Source: PGYR01 sp048267165
Lineage (GTDB): Bacteria > Bacteroidota > Ignavibacteria > Kapaibacteriales > UBA2268
NCBI GenBank assembly: GCA_048267165.1
Contig: JBLWYD010000001.1
Span: 1 to 64,000, forward strand
Reading direction: 5' to 3'
DNA: 64,000 nt
Each line of letters begins with the position of its first letter. Position 1 is the stretch's first letter. Below are positions 8,581 through 17,431 of this stretch, in pieces. The notes below the pieces were generated by a model, which did not search any database, was not told where the DNA came from, and saw nothing but the letters and a program-made list of their open reading frames with translations. The translations under genes were made by a program, and so were the position numbers.

Positions 8581-8671
8581 TGTCATAGCGAGCGTAGCGT
8601 GGCTATCTCTTTCTTTACACTCTGACGAGATTACCACGTCCTCTTCGTTGCACTCAGAGTCCTCGTAATGA
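8581..8671. repeat. Dispersed ~90-bp repeat, copy 1
   Basis: The sequence is closely matched, in reverse complement, by 41998-42086. Shared blocks include GTCATAGCGAGCG, GGCTATCTCT, GATTACCACGTCCTCTTCGT and ACTCAGAGTCCTCGTAATGA. Each half can form a hairpin. Non-coding intergenic repeat of REP-like type; both copies sit next to a copy of the reused terminator hairpin. Confidence 0.8.
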
Positions 8672-8677
8672 AACTTC

Positions 8678-10594
8678 CTACTTCTTGTCTTCGTCGTCAA
8701 CTACTGTGTAGTCAGCTTCTTCTACGTCTTCTTCAGCAGTTTCTTGAGCTTGCTCGCCTTGTGGCTCGCCACTTGCCTCGCCACCCGGTGCATTGCCATC
8801 GCCGTACATATTTTGCGATGCTTCGCTCCATGCTTTGTTTAGCTCTTCCATAGCTGGTTTTAGATCAGCTTCATTGTCTTTCAATGCAGTTTCAACTCTA
8901 CTCTTAGCGCTTTCTATTTTCGAGATTTGCTCTTGAGATAATTTTTCTCCCAATTCGCTCATCTGCTTGTTAGTCGAAGCTACCAAAGCGTCTGCTTGGT
9001 TACGAGTATCAACCGCTTCTTTTTTGATTTTATCAGCTTCAGCGTTTAGCTCAGCATCTTTTTTCATTTTGTCGATTTCATCTTGAGATAACCCAGATGA
9101 AGATTCGATACGGATATTCTGCTCTTTGCCTGTGCCCTTGTCTTTCGCATATACTTGTAAGATACCGTTAGCGTCTATGTCGAACGTTACTTCTACTTGT
9201 GGTACGCCACGTTGTGCTGGTGGTATTCCGTCTAAGTGGAATTTACCTAGCGAACGGTTGTCCGCAGCCATCTTACGCTCACCTTGTAGTACGTGTACTT
9301 CTACTGATGGCTGGTTGTCAGCTGCAGTCGAGAATACTTCCGATTTCTTAGTCGGTATAGTCGTGTTCGAAGGTATCATAGGTGTTAATACACCACCTAA
9401 TGTTTCGATACCCAAAGTTAGTGGAGTAACGTCTAGTAATAATACGTCCGTTACGTCTCCGCCCAATACACCACCTTGGATAGCAGCACCGATTGCTACT
9501 ACTTCATCAGGATTTACTCCTTTTGATGGTTCTTTACCGAAGAAATCTTTTACTAATTCTTGTATCTTAGGGATACGTGTTGATCCACCTACTAAGATGA
9601 TTTCATCTACTTCGTGATTAGATATTCCAGCATCTTTCACTGCTTGCTCGCATGGCTTCAATGTTCTTTGGAACAAATCTTCGCATAAGCTTTCAAACTT
9701 CGAACGTGTCAAAGTTACATTTAAGTGTTTAGGGCCGTCTTGAGTAGCCGTGATGAATGGCAAGTTTACGTCAGTTTGCATTGAGCCAGATAGTTCTATC
9801 TTAGCTTTTTCGCCAGCTTCACGTAGTCTTTGCAATGCCATAGCATCGTCACGTAGGTCTATACCTTCTTGCTTTTTGAACTCATCAGCCAAAAAGTCGA
9901 TTAATTTTCTATCGAAATTATCACCACCAAGGTGAGTATCACCATTAGTAGATTTTACTTCGAATACACCGTCGCCGATTTCTAGTATAGATACGTCAAA
10001 CGTACCACCACCCAAATCGTAAACAGCTACTGTCATATTCTTGTGTTTCTTGTCTAATCCGTAAGCTAAAGCAGCAGCAGTCGGCTCGTTGATTATACGC
10101 TTAACTTTAAGTCCAGCTATTTCGCCGGCATCTTTTGTTGCTTGTCTTTGAGCATCATTGAAATAAGCAGGAACTGTTATAACAGCTTCGTCAACTTTTT
10201 CGCCCAAATATTCTTCAGCAGTCTGCTTCATTTTTGTCAATATCATTGCTGATATTTCTGGTGCAGAATACTTCTTATCGTCAATTATTACTCTAGTAGA
10301 GTTACCATCGTCAGACGGTACTACTTTGTAAGGTACTAATTTCGCTTCTTCGCTAACTTCATCCAAACGGCTACCCATAAATCTCTTGATAGAGTAGATA
10401 GTGTTATGAGGGTTAGTTACTGATTGTCTTTTGGCAGCTTGCCCAACTAGTCTATCACCGTTTTTAGTGAATGCAACCATCGATGGTGTAGTTCTAGAAC
10501 CCTCGGCATTAGTTATTACCTCTGGTGAACCGCCTTCCATTACTGAAACGCACGAGTTCGTTGTCCCTAAATCTATTCCTATTATTTTTCCCAT
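8678..10594 (-). CDS. dnaK: Molecular chaperone DnaK (Hsp70)
   Basis: ATP-driven chaperone that binds extended hydrophobic peptides with DnaJ and GrpE. The start MGKIIGIDLGTTNSCVSV is the canonical phosphate-1 motif. IINEPTAAALAYGLDK, DLGGGTFDVSIL and VGGSTRIPKIQELV are the remaining ATPase signatures, and the substrate-binding domain begins around residue 390 (DVTPLTLGIETLGGV). The tail is acidic and rich in Glu, Gln and Gly and ends VVDDEDKK, a variant of the EEVD-like end. Length 638 is normal. It is preceded by two small heat-shock genes on the same strand, so the 2.9-kb block is a chaperone cluster. Confidence 0.97.
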   Translation of the reverse strand: MGKIIGIDLGTTNSCVSVMEGGSPEVITNAEGSRTTPSMVAFTKNGDRLVGQAAKRQSVTNPHNTIYSIKRFMGSRLDEVSEEAKLVPYKVVPSDDGNSTRVIIDDKKYSAPEISAMILTKMKQTAEEYLGEKVDEAVITVPAYFNDAQRQATKDAGEIAGLKVKRIINEPTAAALAYGLDKKHKNMTVAVYDLGGGTFDVSILEIGDGVFEVKSTNGDTHLGGDNFDRKLIDFLADEFKKQEGIDLRDDAMALQRLREAGEKAKIELSGSMQTDVNLPFITATQDGPKHLNVTLTRSKFESLCEDLFQRTLKPCEQAVKDAGISNHEVDEIILVGGSTRIPKIQELVKDFFGKEPSKGVNPDEVVAIGAAIQGGVLGGDVTDVLLLDVTPLTLGIETLGGVLTPMIPSNTTIPTKKSEVFSTAADNQPSVEVHVLQGERKMAADNRSLGKFHLDGIPPAQRGVPQVEVTFDIDANGILQVYAKDKGTGKEQNIRIESSSGLSQDEIDKMKKDAELNAEADKIKKEAVDTRNQADALVASTNKQMSELGEKLSQEQISKIESAKSRVETALKDNEADLKPAMEELNKAWSEASQNMYGDGNAPGGEASGEPQGEQAQETAEEDVEEADYTVVDDEDKK

Positions 10595-10645
10595 TTTATT
10601 ATCCTTTGGTTTTATTAAATTTCAATTTTTGTCGTAATGTCACAT

Positions 10646-10691
10646 ATTTCAGGACATATTGTCTTGATAAACATAATATATGTTCTGAAAT
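10646..10691. promoter_or_regulatory. Long imperfect palindrome upstream of dnaK
   Basis: ATTTCAGGACATAT (10646-10659) and ATATGTTCTGAAAT (10678-10691) are inverted repeats with one mismatch over 14 bp and an 18-bp spacer. It lies 52-97 bp upstream of the dnaK start. It is not the CIRCE element. It could be an operator or a leader-RNA hairpin. Confidence 0.55.
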
Positions 10692-10745
10692 GTATGGCAA
10701 AATATCTGTGCCAAGTTTTAATTCTTCTAATTATCGTTTATAATT

Positions 10746-10767
10746 CCCGCCCTATTTCTAGGGCAGG
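10746..10767 (-). terminator. GC-rich hairpin after the small heat-shock pair
   Basis: CCCGCCCT (10746-10753) pairs with AGGGCAGG (10760-10767) across a 6-nt loop with one wobble, 25 bp past the stop of the second small heat-shock gene. The T run on the minus strand is weak, so this may be a partial terminator or an RNA-stabilising hairpin that separates the pair from dnaK. Confidence 0.5.
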
Positions 10768-10791
10768 ATTATTATTATCAACTAACAGTAT

Positions 10792-11244
10792 TTATTTGAT
10801 GCTTACTTCTAGTTCCTTCGGTTTAGCTGGTTCTTTTTTCTCAAGAACTACTTTCAGCAAACCATCTTTGAATTCGGCATCTATGCTTTCCGTATTCACA
10901 TTATCGGGCAACACGAACGAGCGAGTGAACTCACCGAAACTACGCTCTACTCTTAAGTAAGTAGTGCCGTCTTTCTCGTCTTCGGTCTTCGATTCTCTGT
11001 TCTTAGTACCTTTTAGTACTAATACGTTTTCGTCGTTAATGCTTACCTTTATGTCTTCTTTTTTCACGCCCGGTATTTCCGCTTCTATAGTTATGTTCTT
11101 TTCGTCTTCTTGAACATCTACAGTAGGGTTGAATCCGTTACGTGAGTTGAACATAGCATCTGTGTCAAATTCACTTAGTATGCTGTTCATTCTTCTGTTT
11201 AAAGTGTTCAGGTTTCTGAACGGTTCGAATTTTACTAAACTCAT
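10792..11244 (-). CDS. Hsp20 / alpha-crystallin small heat-shock protein
   Basis: ATP-independent holdase that binds unfolding proteins. The alpha-crystallin domain starts near residue 38 (NPTVDVQEDEKNITIEAEIPGVKKEDIKVSI) and ends with the conserved GLLKVVLEK (A-x-x-x-n-G-v-L type) near 130. A short C-terminal tail ends KELEVSIK, containing an IxI-like anchor. Length 150 is normal. The gene is 22 bp downstream of a second, diverged paralogue, so the two are probably co-transcribed. Confidence 0.94.
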   Translation of the reverse strand: MSLVKFEPFRNLNTLNRRMNSILSEFDTDAMFNSRNGFNPTVDVQEDEKNITIEAEIPGVKKEDIKVSINDENVLVLKGTKNRESKTEDEKDGTTYLRVERSFGEFTRSFVLPDNVNTESIDAEFKDGLLKVVLEKKEPAKPKELEVSIK

Positions 11245-11266
11245 TTTTAAAATCTCCTATGTTGTT

Positions 11267-11674
11267 TTATTTAATATTAATTGTTTTTGGTTTTAGCGTT
11301 TCTTTCTTGGGAATGCTAACTAGCAATAACCCATTTTTGAAATTTGCTTCTATTTTATCAGTTTCGTATTTCGTTGGGATGATGAATGATCTCTTATAGC
11401 TAACAGAATCGAATTCATTAATCATCATCTTTTCGTTTTCGTTTTTCACTATTTCTCTTTCACCGCTCACAGTCATCACATTTTCGTCATTAACTACTAA
11501 CTTCATACTAGTCTTGTCAACTCCGGGTAACTCTATAATGAAGTTCAGCATATCATCTAAATCCGATACTCTCACTCTTGGTTTTACGTCATTTGTTCTT
11601 TCTGGACTCTCTACTCCCACTGGACTGAAAAATCTATCAAAATCAGTCACCGGCATTCTTCTTTGTACTAACAT
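11267..11674 (-). CDS. Hsp20 / alpha-crystallin small heat-shock protein, paralogue
   Basis: A second small heat-shock protein of 135 residues: VRVSDLDDMLNFIIELPGVDKTSMKLVVNDENVMTVSGER begins the alpha-crystallin domain, FKNGLLLVSIPKKE is the conserved end, and TINIK is the C-terminal IxI anchor. It is more diverged than its neighbour. It is the first gene of the pair and is preceded by an array of CTGCCA/CTGTCA motifs and a TTGGCAC box. Confidence 0.92.
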   Translation of the reverse strand: MLVQRRMPVTDFDRFFSPVGVESPERTNDVKPRVRVSDLDDMLNFIIELPGVDKTSMKLVVNDENVMTVSGEREIVKNENEKMMINEFDSVSYKRSFIIPTKYETDKIEANFKNGLLLVSIPKKETLKPKTINIK

Positions 11675-11985
11675 ATTATATCTCCGTTTGTATTTATTTT
11701 GTGTTTATTATTTATTTAGACTATTGTCAATGTTATAATATGCTATAATGGAAAAGTGTGCCAAAACCGTGTTACCAGACGATATGACAGACAAGCGACA
11801 TAATGACTGTTCGTGTGGCAGATATTTTGTCAGAGTTTATTGGTGTTGGATTGTGGATGTGGCAGAGGTTGTGGCAGGGGGTAAATGTGTTCACTTACTA
11901 ATTTATTTGAGATATATTTTTGTTTATACTGTAAACATTATTAGATTATAAATGTTTAATTTGAACAGATAAATAAGAAAATATT
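11675..11985. promoter_or_regulatory. Regulatory region upstream of the small heat-shock pair and the 12-kb R-M genes
   Basis: No credible gene; a 67-codon frame here is unlike any family I know. Read on the minus strand, TTGGCAC (plus 11758-11764) lies about 85 bp upstream of the small heat-shock gene and looks like a sigma-54 -24 box, although the matching -12 GC is missing. Upstream of it are repeated CTG(C/T/A)CA words (minus strand, plus 11780-11880). On the plus strand TATTTTTG at 11915-11922 fits the Bacteroidota -7 consensus for the methylase at 11986. Confidence 0.45.
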
Positions 11986-12873
11986 ATGGTTAACATTTTA
12001 GAAAAGTATTTAAATAGAGTTATTCAAGGTGACTGTTTAGAAGTTATGCCCTATATCCCAGAAAAATCAATAGATATGATCCTTTGTGATTTACCTTATG
12101 GAACTACCCAAAATAAATGGGACTCCGTAATTGATTTAGATAAACTTTGGAAAGAGTACAAAAGAATTATCAAAGATAACGGAGCTATCGTTCTTACTTC
12201 TCAAGGAGTATTTACTGCCAAACTTATTTTGAGTAACGAACAAGATTTTAAATATAAAATTACTTGGATAAAATCTAAATCTACAAATTTTCTTAACGCA
12301 AAAAAGCAACCATTACGTAAACATGAAGATATTTGCGTCTTCTATAAAAAACAACCTCAATATAATCCTCAGATGTCGAATGGAGAGGCATATGATAAAG
12401 GGGTGAGAAAAGACCAATACACAGGGAGTTATGGCGAATTTAAACCACGACATGTTAAAAGTAACGGAAAACGCTATCCTAATGATGTATTGTTCTATGA
12501 TGAACAACAAATGGACGATTATGTTTATGTAAAAACAGCAGAATCAGAAGGAACAGTTTATCACCCTACTCAAAAACCTATTGAATTAGGAAGATATTTA
12601 ATACGCACATTTTCAAAGCCTGGAGATGTCATTCTTGATAACGCTTGTGGTAGTGGTAGCTTCTTACTTTCAGCGATGTTAGAGAATAGAAATTTTATAG
12701 GGATTGAGAAAAATGAAGATGTTTTACTACACAAAGTAGAGCCTGTTGATTATATCAAAGTTTGTACTGATAGAATTGAAGAAGTTCTAAAATCTAAAGA
12801 TATTAATATTGCAACACAACAACTTTTTAAAGAACCAATTACAGAATACCATACATTGAATTATGAAATTTAA
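11986..12873 (+). CDS. DNA methyltransferase (adenine-N6 or cytosine-N4), R-M partner
   Basis: Beta-type arrangement in which the catalytic motif precedes the SAM motif: CDLPYGTTQNKWDS (motif IV, DPPY variant DLPY) at residue ~33, and the SAM-binding segment DNACGSGSFLLSAM near residue 218, after HPTQKPIELGRYLIRTF. Length 295. It overlaps the next gene by 11 bp and so belongs to a two-gene R-M operon. Codon use (ATT, TTA rich) is more AT-biased than in the housekeeping operon. Whether it methylates adenine or cytosine cannot be read from the motif with confidence. Confidence 0.88.
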   Translation: MVNILEKYLNRVIQGDCLEVMPYIPEKSIDMILCDLPYGTTQNKWDSVIDLDKLWKEYKRIIKDNGAIVLTSQGVFTAKLILSNEQDFKYKITWIKSKSTNFLNAKKQPLRKHEDICVFYKKQPQYNPQMSNGEAYDKGVRKDQYTGSYGEFKPRHVKSNGKRYPNDVLFYDEQQMDDYVYVKTAESEGTVYHPTQKPIELGRYLIRTFSKPGDVILDNACGSGSFLLSAMLENRNFIGIEKNEDVLLHKVEPVDYIKVCTDRIEEVLKSKDINIATQQLFKEPITEYHTLNYEI

Positions 12874-15757
12874 CGAAAGAGCTTGGGCAGGTCAAATTAT
12901 AAGTTGGATAAAACTCGCAATTTCTGACGGCACTACTATATTTCAAGACGCGACTAATGATGAAGGTTTAAAATTAGCATCGGGAAGAACCAAGTTTCCT
13001 GATGTCCTCCTGTTTATTGATAAAATATCAGGCGTTGTTTTCAATGGTTGGGAATTGAAGTTTCCCGATACCGAAGCAGATAACACAGAAATGTTAGAAA
13101 ATGCATTGGAAAAAGCTGAAAGACTGCAATCAGATTCTTTTGTCACATGGAATGGCACAGAAGCAATTATTTGGAAAATAAAGGATGATGATTATTCGCT
13201 TTCTGGATTGGAAAAAATAAAAGTTTACGCTAAAGAAAATGATATCAAAAATAGAAATGATTTAGCTGATAAAAACAATTATAATAAACATGAGGCGAAA
13301 CTTCATGATAGGCTTAACGAAATTTTACACGATTTAGGGCAACTTTACTTAAGTGGTCAGCTAAAAAAAGCTATAAACATTTCATCAAACATTGTTGAAG
13401 CAGTTACACAAACCGCTTTTCATTTTATTCCGCAATTAAAAAATGAAATAAACATACTGAAAGGAGTTGACAACGATTTCAGAAGAGAGTTCAATCAATG
13501 GAAAATTATTGAGAGTAGTACACTTAAAATACTTTCTACCTCATCGAGACGCGTTGTTAATATAGGACCCGAAGAAATACTCGCTAAGTTTAGTTACTAC
13601 AAGCTAATAGGGAAAATTCTATTCTACCTTACGCTTTCAGAAAATTTGTCGGAGAAAGTTTCCAAATTGGAATTGAAGAATAATAAACAGGTACAAAAGC
13701 AATTAAATCACTTTTTTAATCAAGCAAAGAAAATAGATTATCAAGCCGTTTTTGGAAATGATTTTACTGATAAAATCTTATTTAATGATACCATAGACGA
13801 GTATTTATTTAAACTTATTGCAGTTTTTAACGAATTTGATTTCAAAATTTTGCCAACTGAAGTTATAGGAAACATTTTAGAAAATTTAGTTCCACAAGAA
13901 GAAAAACAAAAATTCGGTCAGTACTTTACTCCAGAAACTTTGGCAAATCTTGTTACATTCTCTGCAATTAGAACTATAAATGACATTGTAATTGACCCAA
14001 CTTCGGGAACTGGAACATTTTTAAATTCCTTCTATAAAACCTTGCAATTTTTCGGTAATAATAACCATCAACAAATCCTGAATCAGGTTTGGGGCAATGA
14101 CATTTCGCATTTTCCTGCAACACTATCAGTAATTAACTTATACAAACAAAAAGTTAATGATACAGCAAATTTTCCGCGTGTAATCCGTAAAGATTTTTTC
14201 ACTTTAAACCCAAAACAAACAATCTCAATTCCTGACAACAAGGATATTGATAAATTCAATCAAATTCCGATACCGAAATTTGATGCTATCATTTCAAATT
14301 TCCCTTTTATACAACAGGAAGATATTCCGAATGAAATTTTAAATGCACAGTTTGAGAGTGAGTTTTCCAAAACACAGGCTGCATTTCTTAAAGGGAAGAA
14401 ATTTGAAATCAATGGAAAAAGCGATTATTATATATATTGCTTTTACAATTCGTTGAAATTCTTGAAAGACAATGGTATGTTATCCGCAATAACATCAAAC
14501 GCTTGGTTGGGTAAGAATTATGGCTTACAGTTTAAAAAGTTTCTATTGAATAATTTTCATATTAAATACATTGTGAAAAGCAATGCCGAGCATTGGTTTA
14601 AAGATTCAAAAGTCAGTACCATTTACATAACACTTGAAAAATCGGCAAGCAAAGAGCCTACAAAGTTTATAACGGTTAATAAAAAATTAGAGCAACTATT
14701 TATTGGTAAATCGCTTCAAGAATTCGAAGACTTTTATACCGAGGTTGATAATTGCAACTATCCTCAAAATAAAAATTGGAAAGAGGACACCCAATTTAGA
14801 AATGTTTATCATAAAGCAGACGGTTCTATAACTGTAAGTTTTGTTGAGCAATCGAACTTGGTGAATTCTCTTGCTTCGCAAGAAAATTGGGCAACATATT
14901 TTGTCAATCAAAACCCGTTAAGCATTTTTGAAAAGAAACTAATAAATCCTTATCGGAGTATTTATGATACAGGAAGGGGAACACGTACAAGTTGGGATAA
15001 GATGCACATTATTTCTAATGATGAAAACAACGTTTTGAAAATCGAAAAAGAATTTCTATTACCCATTTTGAAATCAAGTCGGGAGTTAGAAACCATTGCT
15101 CACAGAAACAAACCCAAATACAATCTTTTCATTTGCAGTAGGGATGCAAACACACTAAAGAAAAAATTTCCGAACGCATACAAGCACATCAAGAAATTTG
15201 AAACAACAACTAACAAAACAGGCATTGCATTACCCGAAGTTTTAAAAGTGAGAAAGCCATTTTGGTATTCACTTGTACCAGAAGAATCAGCAAATATTTT
15301 TATTTCTATTAATCCTAGCAAGCGATTATTCTTTTCCTATAACAAATCGCCTTTGTATCTCAATCAAAGATTGGTTGCCATTCGTGTAAAAAAGAAAGAT
15401 GTTGAGATTGTTTCTGCATTACTCAATTCAATCGTTTCGTTATTGATTGTTGAACTAAATGGGGTTTCAAGAAATTTGGGAGTTTTAGATTTAAATGCTG
15501 ATTTCTTTAAAACTAAGATGAAAATACTTGATCTAAGCTTACTCTCAAATCAACAAAAAGCAAATATTCTTAAAAAATATAAGCCCCTATGTAACCGGGT
15601 AATAAAGGATTTTGAATTCGATTGTCAGCAACAAGACAGAATTTCATTTGATGAAGAAGTATTAAAATCTTTCGGTTTCAGTAAACATATTCTACCACCA
15701 TTGTATTCGCTTTTAACCGAAACAATTCGTAATAGAGTAGAAATGAAGGACAGATAA
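12863..15757 (+). CDS. Type IIG-like restriction-modification enzyme (nuclease-methyltransferase fusion)
   Basis: The N-terminus contains a PD-(D/E)xK nuclease signature: D47 in FPDVLLF, then E64 and K66 in WELK. A helical region follows, and then an adenine-N6 methylase domain: FGQYFTPETLANLV (motif X, ~residue 352), VIDPTSGTGTFL (motif I, ~376) and the catalytic motif, here SNFPF instead of NPPF/Y (~479). The C-terminal half, about residues 600-960, should be the target-recognition domain. Length 964 fits single-chain type IIG enzymes. Together with the overlapping methylase upstream this makes a complete R-M locus. The altered catalytic tetrad (NFPF) is worth noting but occurs within the known range of variation of such motifs. 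Confidence 0.85.
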   Translation: MKFNERAWAGQIISWIKLAISDGTTIFQDATNDEGLKLASGRTKFPDVLLFIDKISGVVFNGWELKFPDTEADNTEMLENALEKAERLQSDSFVTWNGTEAIIWKIKDDDYSLSGLEKIKVYAKENDIKNRNDLADKNNYNKHEAKLHDRLNEILHDLGQLYLSGQLKKAINISSNIVEAVTQTAFHFIPQLKNEINILKGVDNDFRREFNQWKIIESSTLKILSTSSRRVVNIGPEEILAKFSYYKLIGKILFYLTLSENLSEKVSKLELKNNKQVQKQLNHFFNQAKKIDYQAVFGNDFTDKILFNDTIDEYLFKLIAVFNEFDFKILPTEVIGNILENLVPQEEKQKFGQYFTPETLANLVTFSAIRTINDIVIDPTSGTGTFLNSFYKTLQFFGNNNHQQILNQVWGNDISHFPATLSVINLYKQKVNDTANFPRVIRKDFFTLNPKQTISIPDNKDIDKFNQIPIPKFDAIISNFPFIQQEDIPNEILNAQFESEFSKTQAAFLKGKKFEINGKSDYYIYCFYNSLKFLKDNGMLSAITSNAWLGKNYGLQFKKFLLNNFHIKYIVKSNAEHWFKDSKVSTIYITLEKSASKEPTKFITVNKKLEQLFIGKSLQEFEDFYTEVDNCNYPQNKNWKEDTQFRNVYHKADGSITVSFVEQSNLVNSLASQENWATYFVNQNPLSIFEKKLINPYRSIYDTGRGTRTSWDKMHIISNDENNVLKIEKEFLLPILKSSRELETIAHRNKPKYNLFICSRDANTLKKKFPNAYKHIKKFETTTNKTGIALPEVLKVRKPFWYSLVPEESANIFISINPSKRLFFSYNKSPLYLNQRLVAIRVKKKDVEIVSALLNSIVSLLIVELNGVSRNLGVLDLNADFFKTKMKILDLSLLSNQQKANILKKYKPLCNRVIKDFEFDCQQQDRISFDEEVLKSFGFSKHILPPLYSLLTETIRNRVEMKDR

Positions 15758-15875
15758 ATTTACATCCATACATTCCACATCTTTTTTTTACTAATTAACC
15801 CCTTTGTATTCCGTAGAATTAATGATATTCTTATATTGCATCTCTTAAACATTAAACAATCAAATAAAACACGAA

Positions 15876-17339
15876 ATGGAAAAAATCAAAGTAACATTAG
15901 CCAAGGGCGACGGAATTGGATTAGAAATCACTGATGCGGTAATAGACATACTAGAAGCTGCAGGCGCACCACTAGAATACGAAGAAATCAGCGTAGGCGA
16001 GAAAGTCTATCTAGATGGAATAAAAACGGGTATTCCCGAAGAAGCGTGGGACATAATCACTCGCAACGGTGCATTCCTCAAAGGGCCTATCACTACTCCT
16101 CAGGGTGGTGGTTACAAAAGTTTGAACGTGACTATCAGAAAGTCATTGGGGTTATTTGCTAACGTACGTCCAGTAAAGGCGTATCACCCTTATATCAAAA
16201 CTCACTTTCCGGGTATGGATATAGTAGTTGTGCGTGAGAATGAGGAAGATCTTTACGCTGGTATCGAACATCAGCAAACGCCAGAAGTAGTACAAGCACT
16301 AAAGCTAATCTCAAGACCGGGCTCGGAAAAGATAATCCGCTATGCCTTCGAATACGCTAAGGCACACGGCAGAAAGAAAGTTACTTGTATGACCAAAGAC
16401 AATATAATGAAGCACGCCGATGGTTTGTTTCACCAAGTGTTCAATGAAGTTAGAGTAGATTATCCTGAAATAGAATCTGAACATTACATTATTGACATCG
16501 GGACTGCAAGAGTAGCGAACGACCCGAATAGATTCGACGTTATAGTAACTCTGAACCTATACGGTGATATAATCTCAGACGTAACGGCTGAAATAGCTGG
16601 TTCAGTGGGGCTAGGTGGCTCGTCTAATGTAGGTGAAAACGTAGCAATGTTCGAGGCGATACACGGCTCGGCACCAGACATAGCAGGCAAAGACATAGCG
16701 AACCCTAGTGGATTGCTTAACGGCGCTTGTATGATGCTAGTACACCTAAACCTAGGTGAGTACGCTTACAAGATTCAAAATGCACTATTCAAAACTATAG
16801 AAGACGGTATCCACACTGGCGATATGAAGAGCGAGCACACTCGTGACTTAGTAGGAACTAAGGCATTCGCTCACGCGGTAATAGCTAGATTGGGGCAAAA
16901 GCCAGAACACCTAACTATACCACAACCAACTAACCACCAAATAATAATCCCGGGTTGTAATATCCGCCGAGTACCTAAAACATTGGTAGGTGTAGATGTG
17001 TTCATAGACTGGGTCGCGCTAGGCAGAGACCCGCACGAATTAGCAAAAGAGCTGCAGCCACTAGCACCAAACGGAACAATGCTAAAGACTATCTCGAACA
17101 GAGGAATAGCTGTATGGCCGGGCAAAGAGCGAGATATATTCTGCTCTGACCACTGGTATTGCCGATTCGTAAGCGAGCAGTATGAAGCAACTGAAGGACA
17201 AGCAGAGTTCAGCTATGAGGCAATAGTAGAACTACTAGGCAACTTCAACAAAGCTGGCTTCAACTTCATCAAGATAGAGAATCTATATACTTTCGAAGGG
17301 AAGCGTGGTTACTCGCTATCACAAGGCGAGACTAGTTAG
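15876..17339 (+). CDS. icd: Isocitrate dehydrogenase, long form
   Basis: Oxidatively decarboxylates isocitrate to 2-oxoglutarate in the TCA cycle. The dehydrogenase core carries TLAKGDGIGLEIT at the start, YKSLNVTIRKSLGLFANVRP near residue 85 for substrate, NLYGDIISDVTAEIAGSVGLGGSSNVG near 225 with metal-binding Asp residues, and the EAIHGSAPDIAGKDIANP nucleotide region. At 487 residues it is longer than E. coli Icd. The extra ~150-residue C-terminal domain matches the long isocitrate dehydrogenases of Rickettsia and Thermus. NAD or NADP preference cannot be decided by eye. Flanked by R-M genes on both sides. Confidence 0.92.
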   Translation: MEKIKVTLAKGDGIGLEITDAVIDILEAAGAPLEYEEISVGEKVYLDGIKTGIPEEAWDIITRNGAFLKGPITTPQGGGYKSLNVTIRKSLGLFANVRPVKAYHPYIKTHFPGMDIVVVRENEEDLYAGIEHQQTPEVVQALKLISRPGSEKIIRYAFEYAKAHGRKKVTCMTKDNIMKHADGLFHQVFNEVRVDYPEIESEHYIIDIGTARVANDPNRFDVIVTLNLYGDIISDVTAEIAGSVGLGGSSNVGENVAMFEAIHGSAPDIAGKDIANPSGLLNGACMMLVHLNLGEYAYKIQNALFKTIEDGIHTGDMKSEHTRDLVGTKAFAHAVIARLGQKPEHLTIPQPTNHQIIIPGCNIRRVPKTLVGVDVFIDWVALGRDPHELAKELQPLAPNGTMLKTISNRGIAVWPGKERDIFCSDHWYCRFVSEQYEATEGQAEFSYEAIVELLGNFNKAGFNFIKIENLYTFEGKRGYSLSQGETS

Positions 17340-17364
17340 GCTTTTGGTATAAAGGTAGAATTTT

Positions 17365-17401
17365 ATAAAATCCTTCGCTGTTGTGGTGAGGGATTTTTTT
17401 T
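17365..17401 (+). terminator. Probable terminator of icd
   Basis: Imperfect hairpin with ends AAAATCC and GGATTTT followed by a T run, 26 bp after the icd stop. The 3' half is part of a 31-bp sequence repeated at 19440-19470. Confidence 0.55.
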
Positions 17402-17410
17402 GTATATTTG
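17381..17410 (+). promoter_or_regulatory. Bacteroidota-type promoter of the endonuclease gene
   Basis: TTG (17381-17383), 19-bp spacer, TATATTTG (17403-17410): a very good match to the -33/-7 consensus TTG-N19-TAnnTTTG. It overlaps the TTG codon at 17408, so translation must start downstream, most simply at ATG 17432. Confidence 0.65.
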
Positions 17411-17431
17411 AAAAATGATATTGAGATAAAG

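Larger units (their letters stand above)
8350..8677. other. Intergenic space with terminator and dispersed repeat
   Basis: The 328 bp between the divergent-looking ends of dnaK (stop at 8678) and the start of the NMNAT fusion hold a hairpin terminator (8544-8567), an 88-91 bp dispersed repeat (8581-8671) and, next to 8349, the presumed promoter of the NAD salvage operon. No ORF of note. Confidence 0.6.

Noticed and set aside
9126..9617. A 163-codon plus-strand frame opposite dnaK
   Set aside because: Antisense shadow of a highly conserved gene, with no start context and no family features.
11748..11951. A 67-codon plus-strand frame in the small heat-shock upstream region
   Set aside because: Cys/Trp-rich nonsense-like sequence lying over the regulatory word array.
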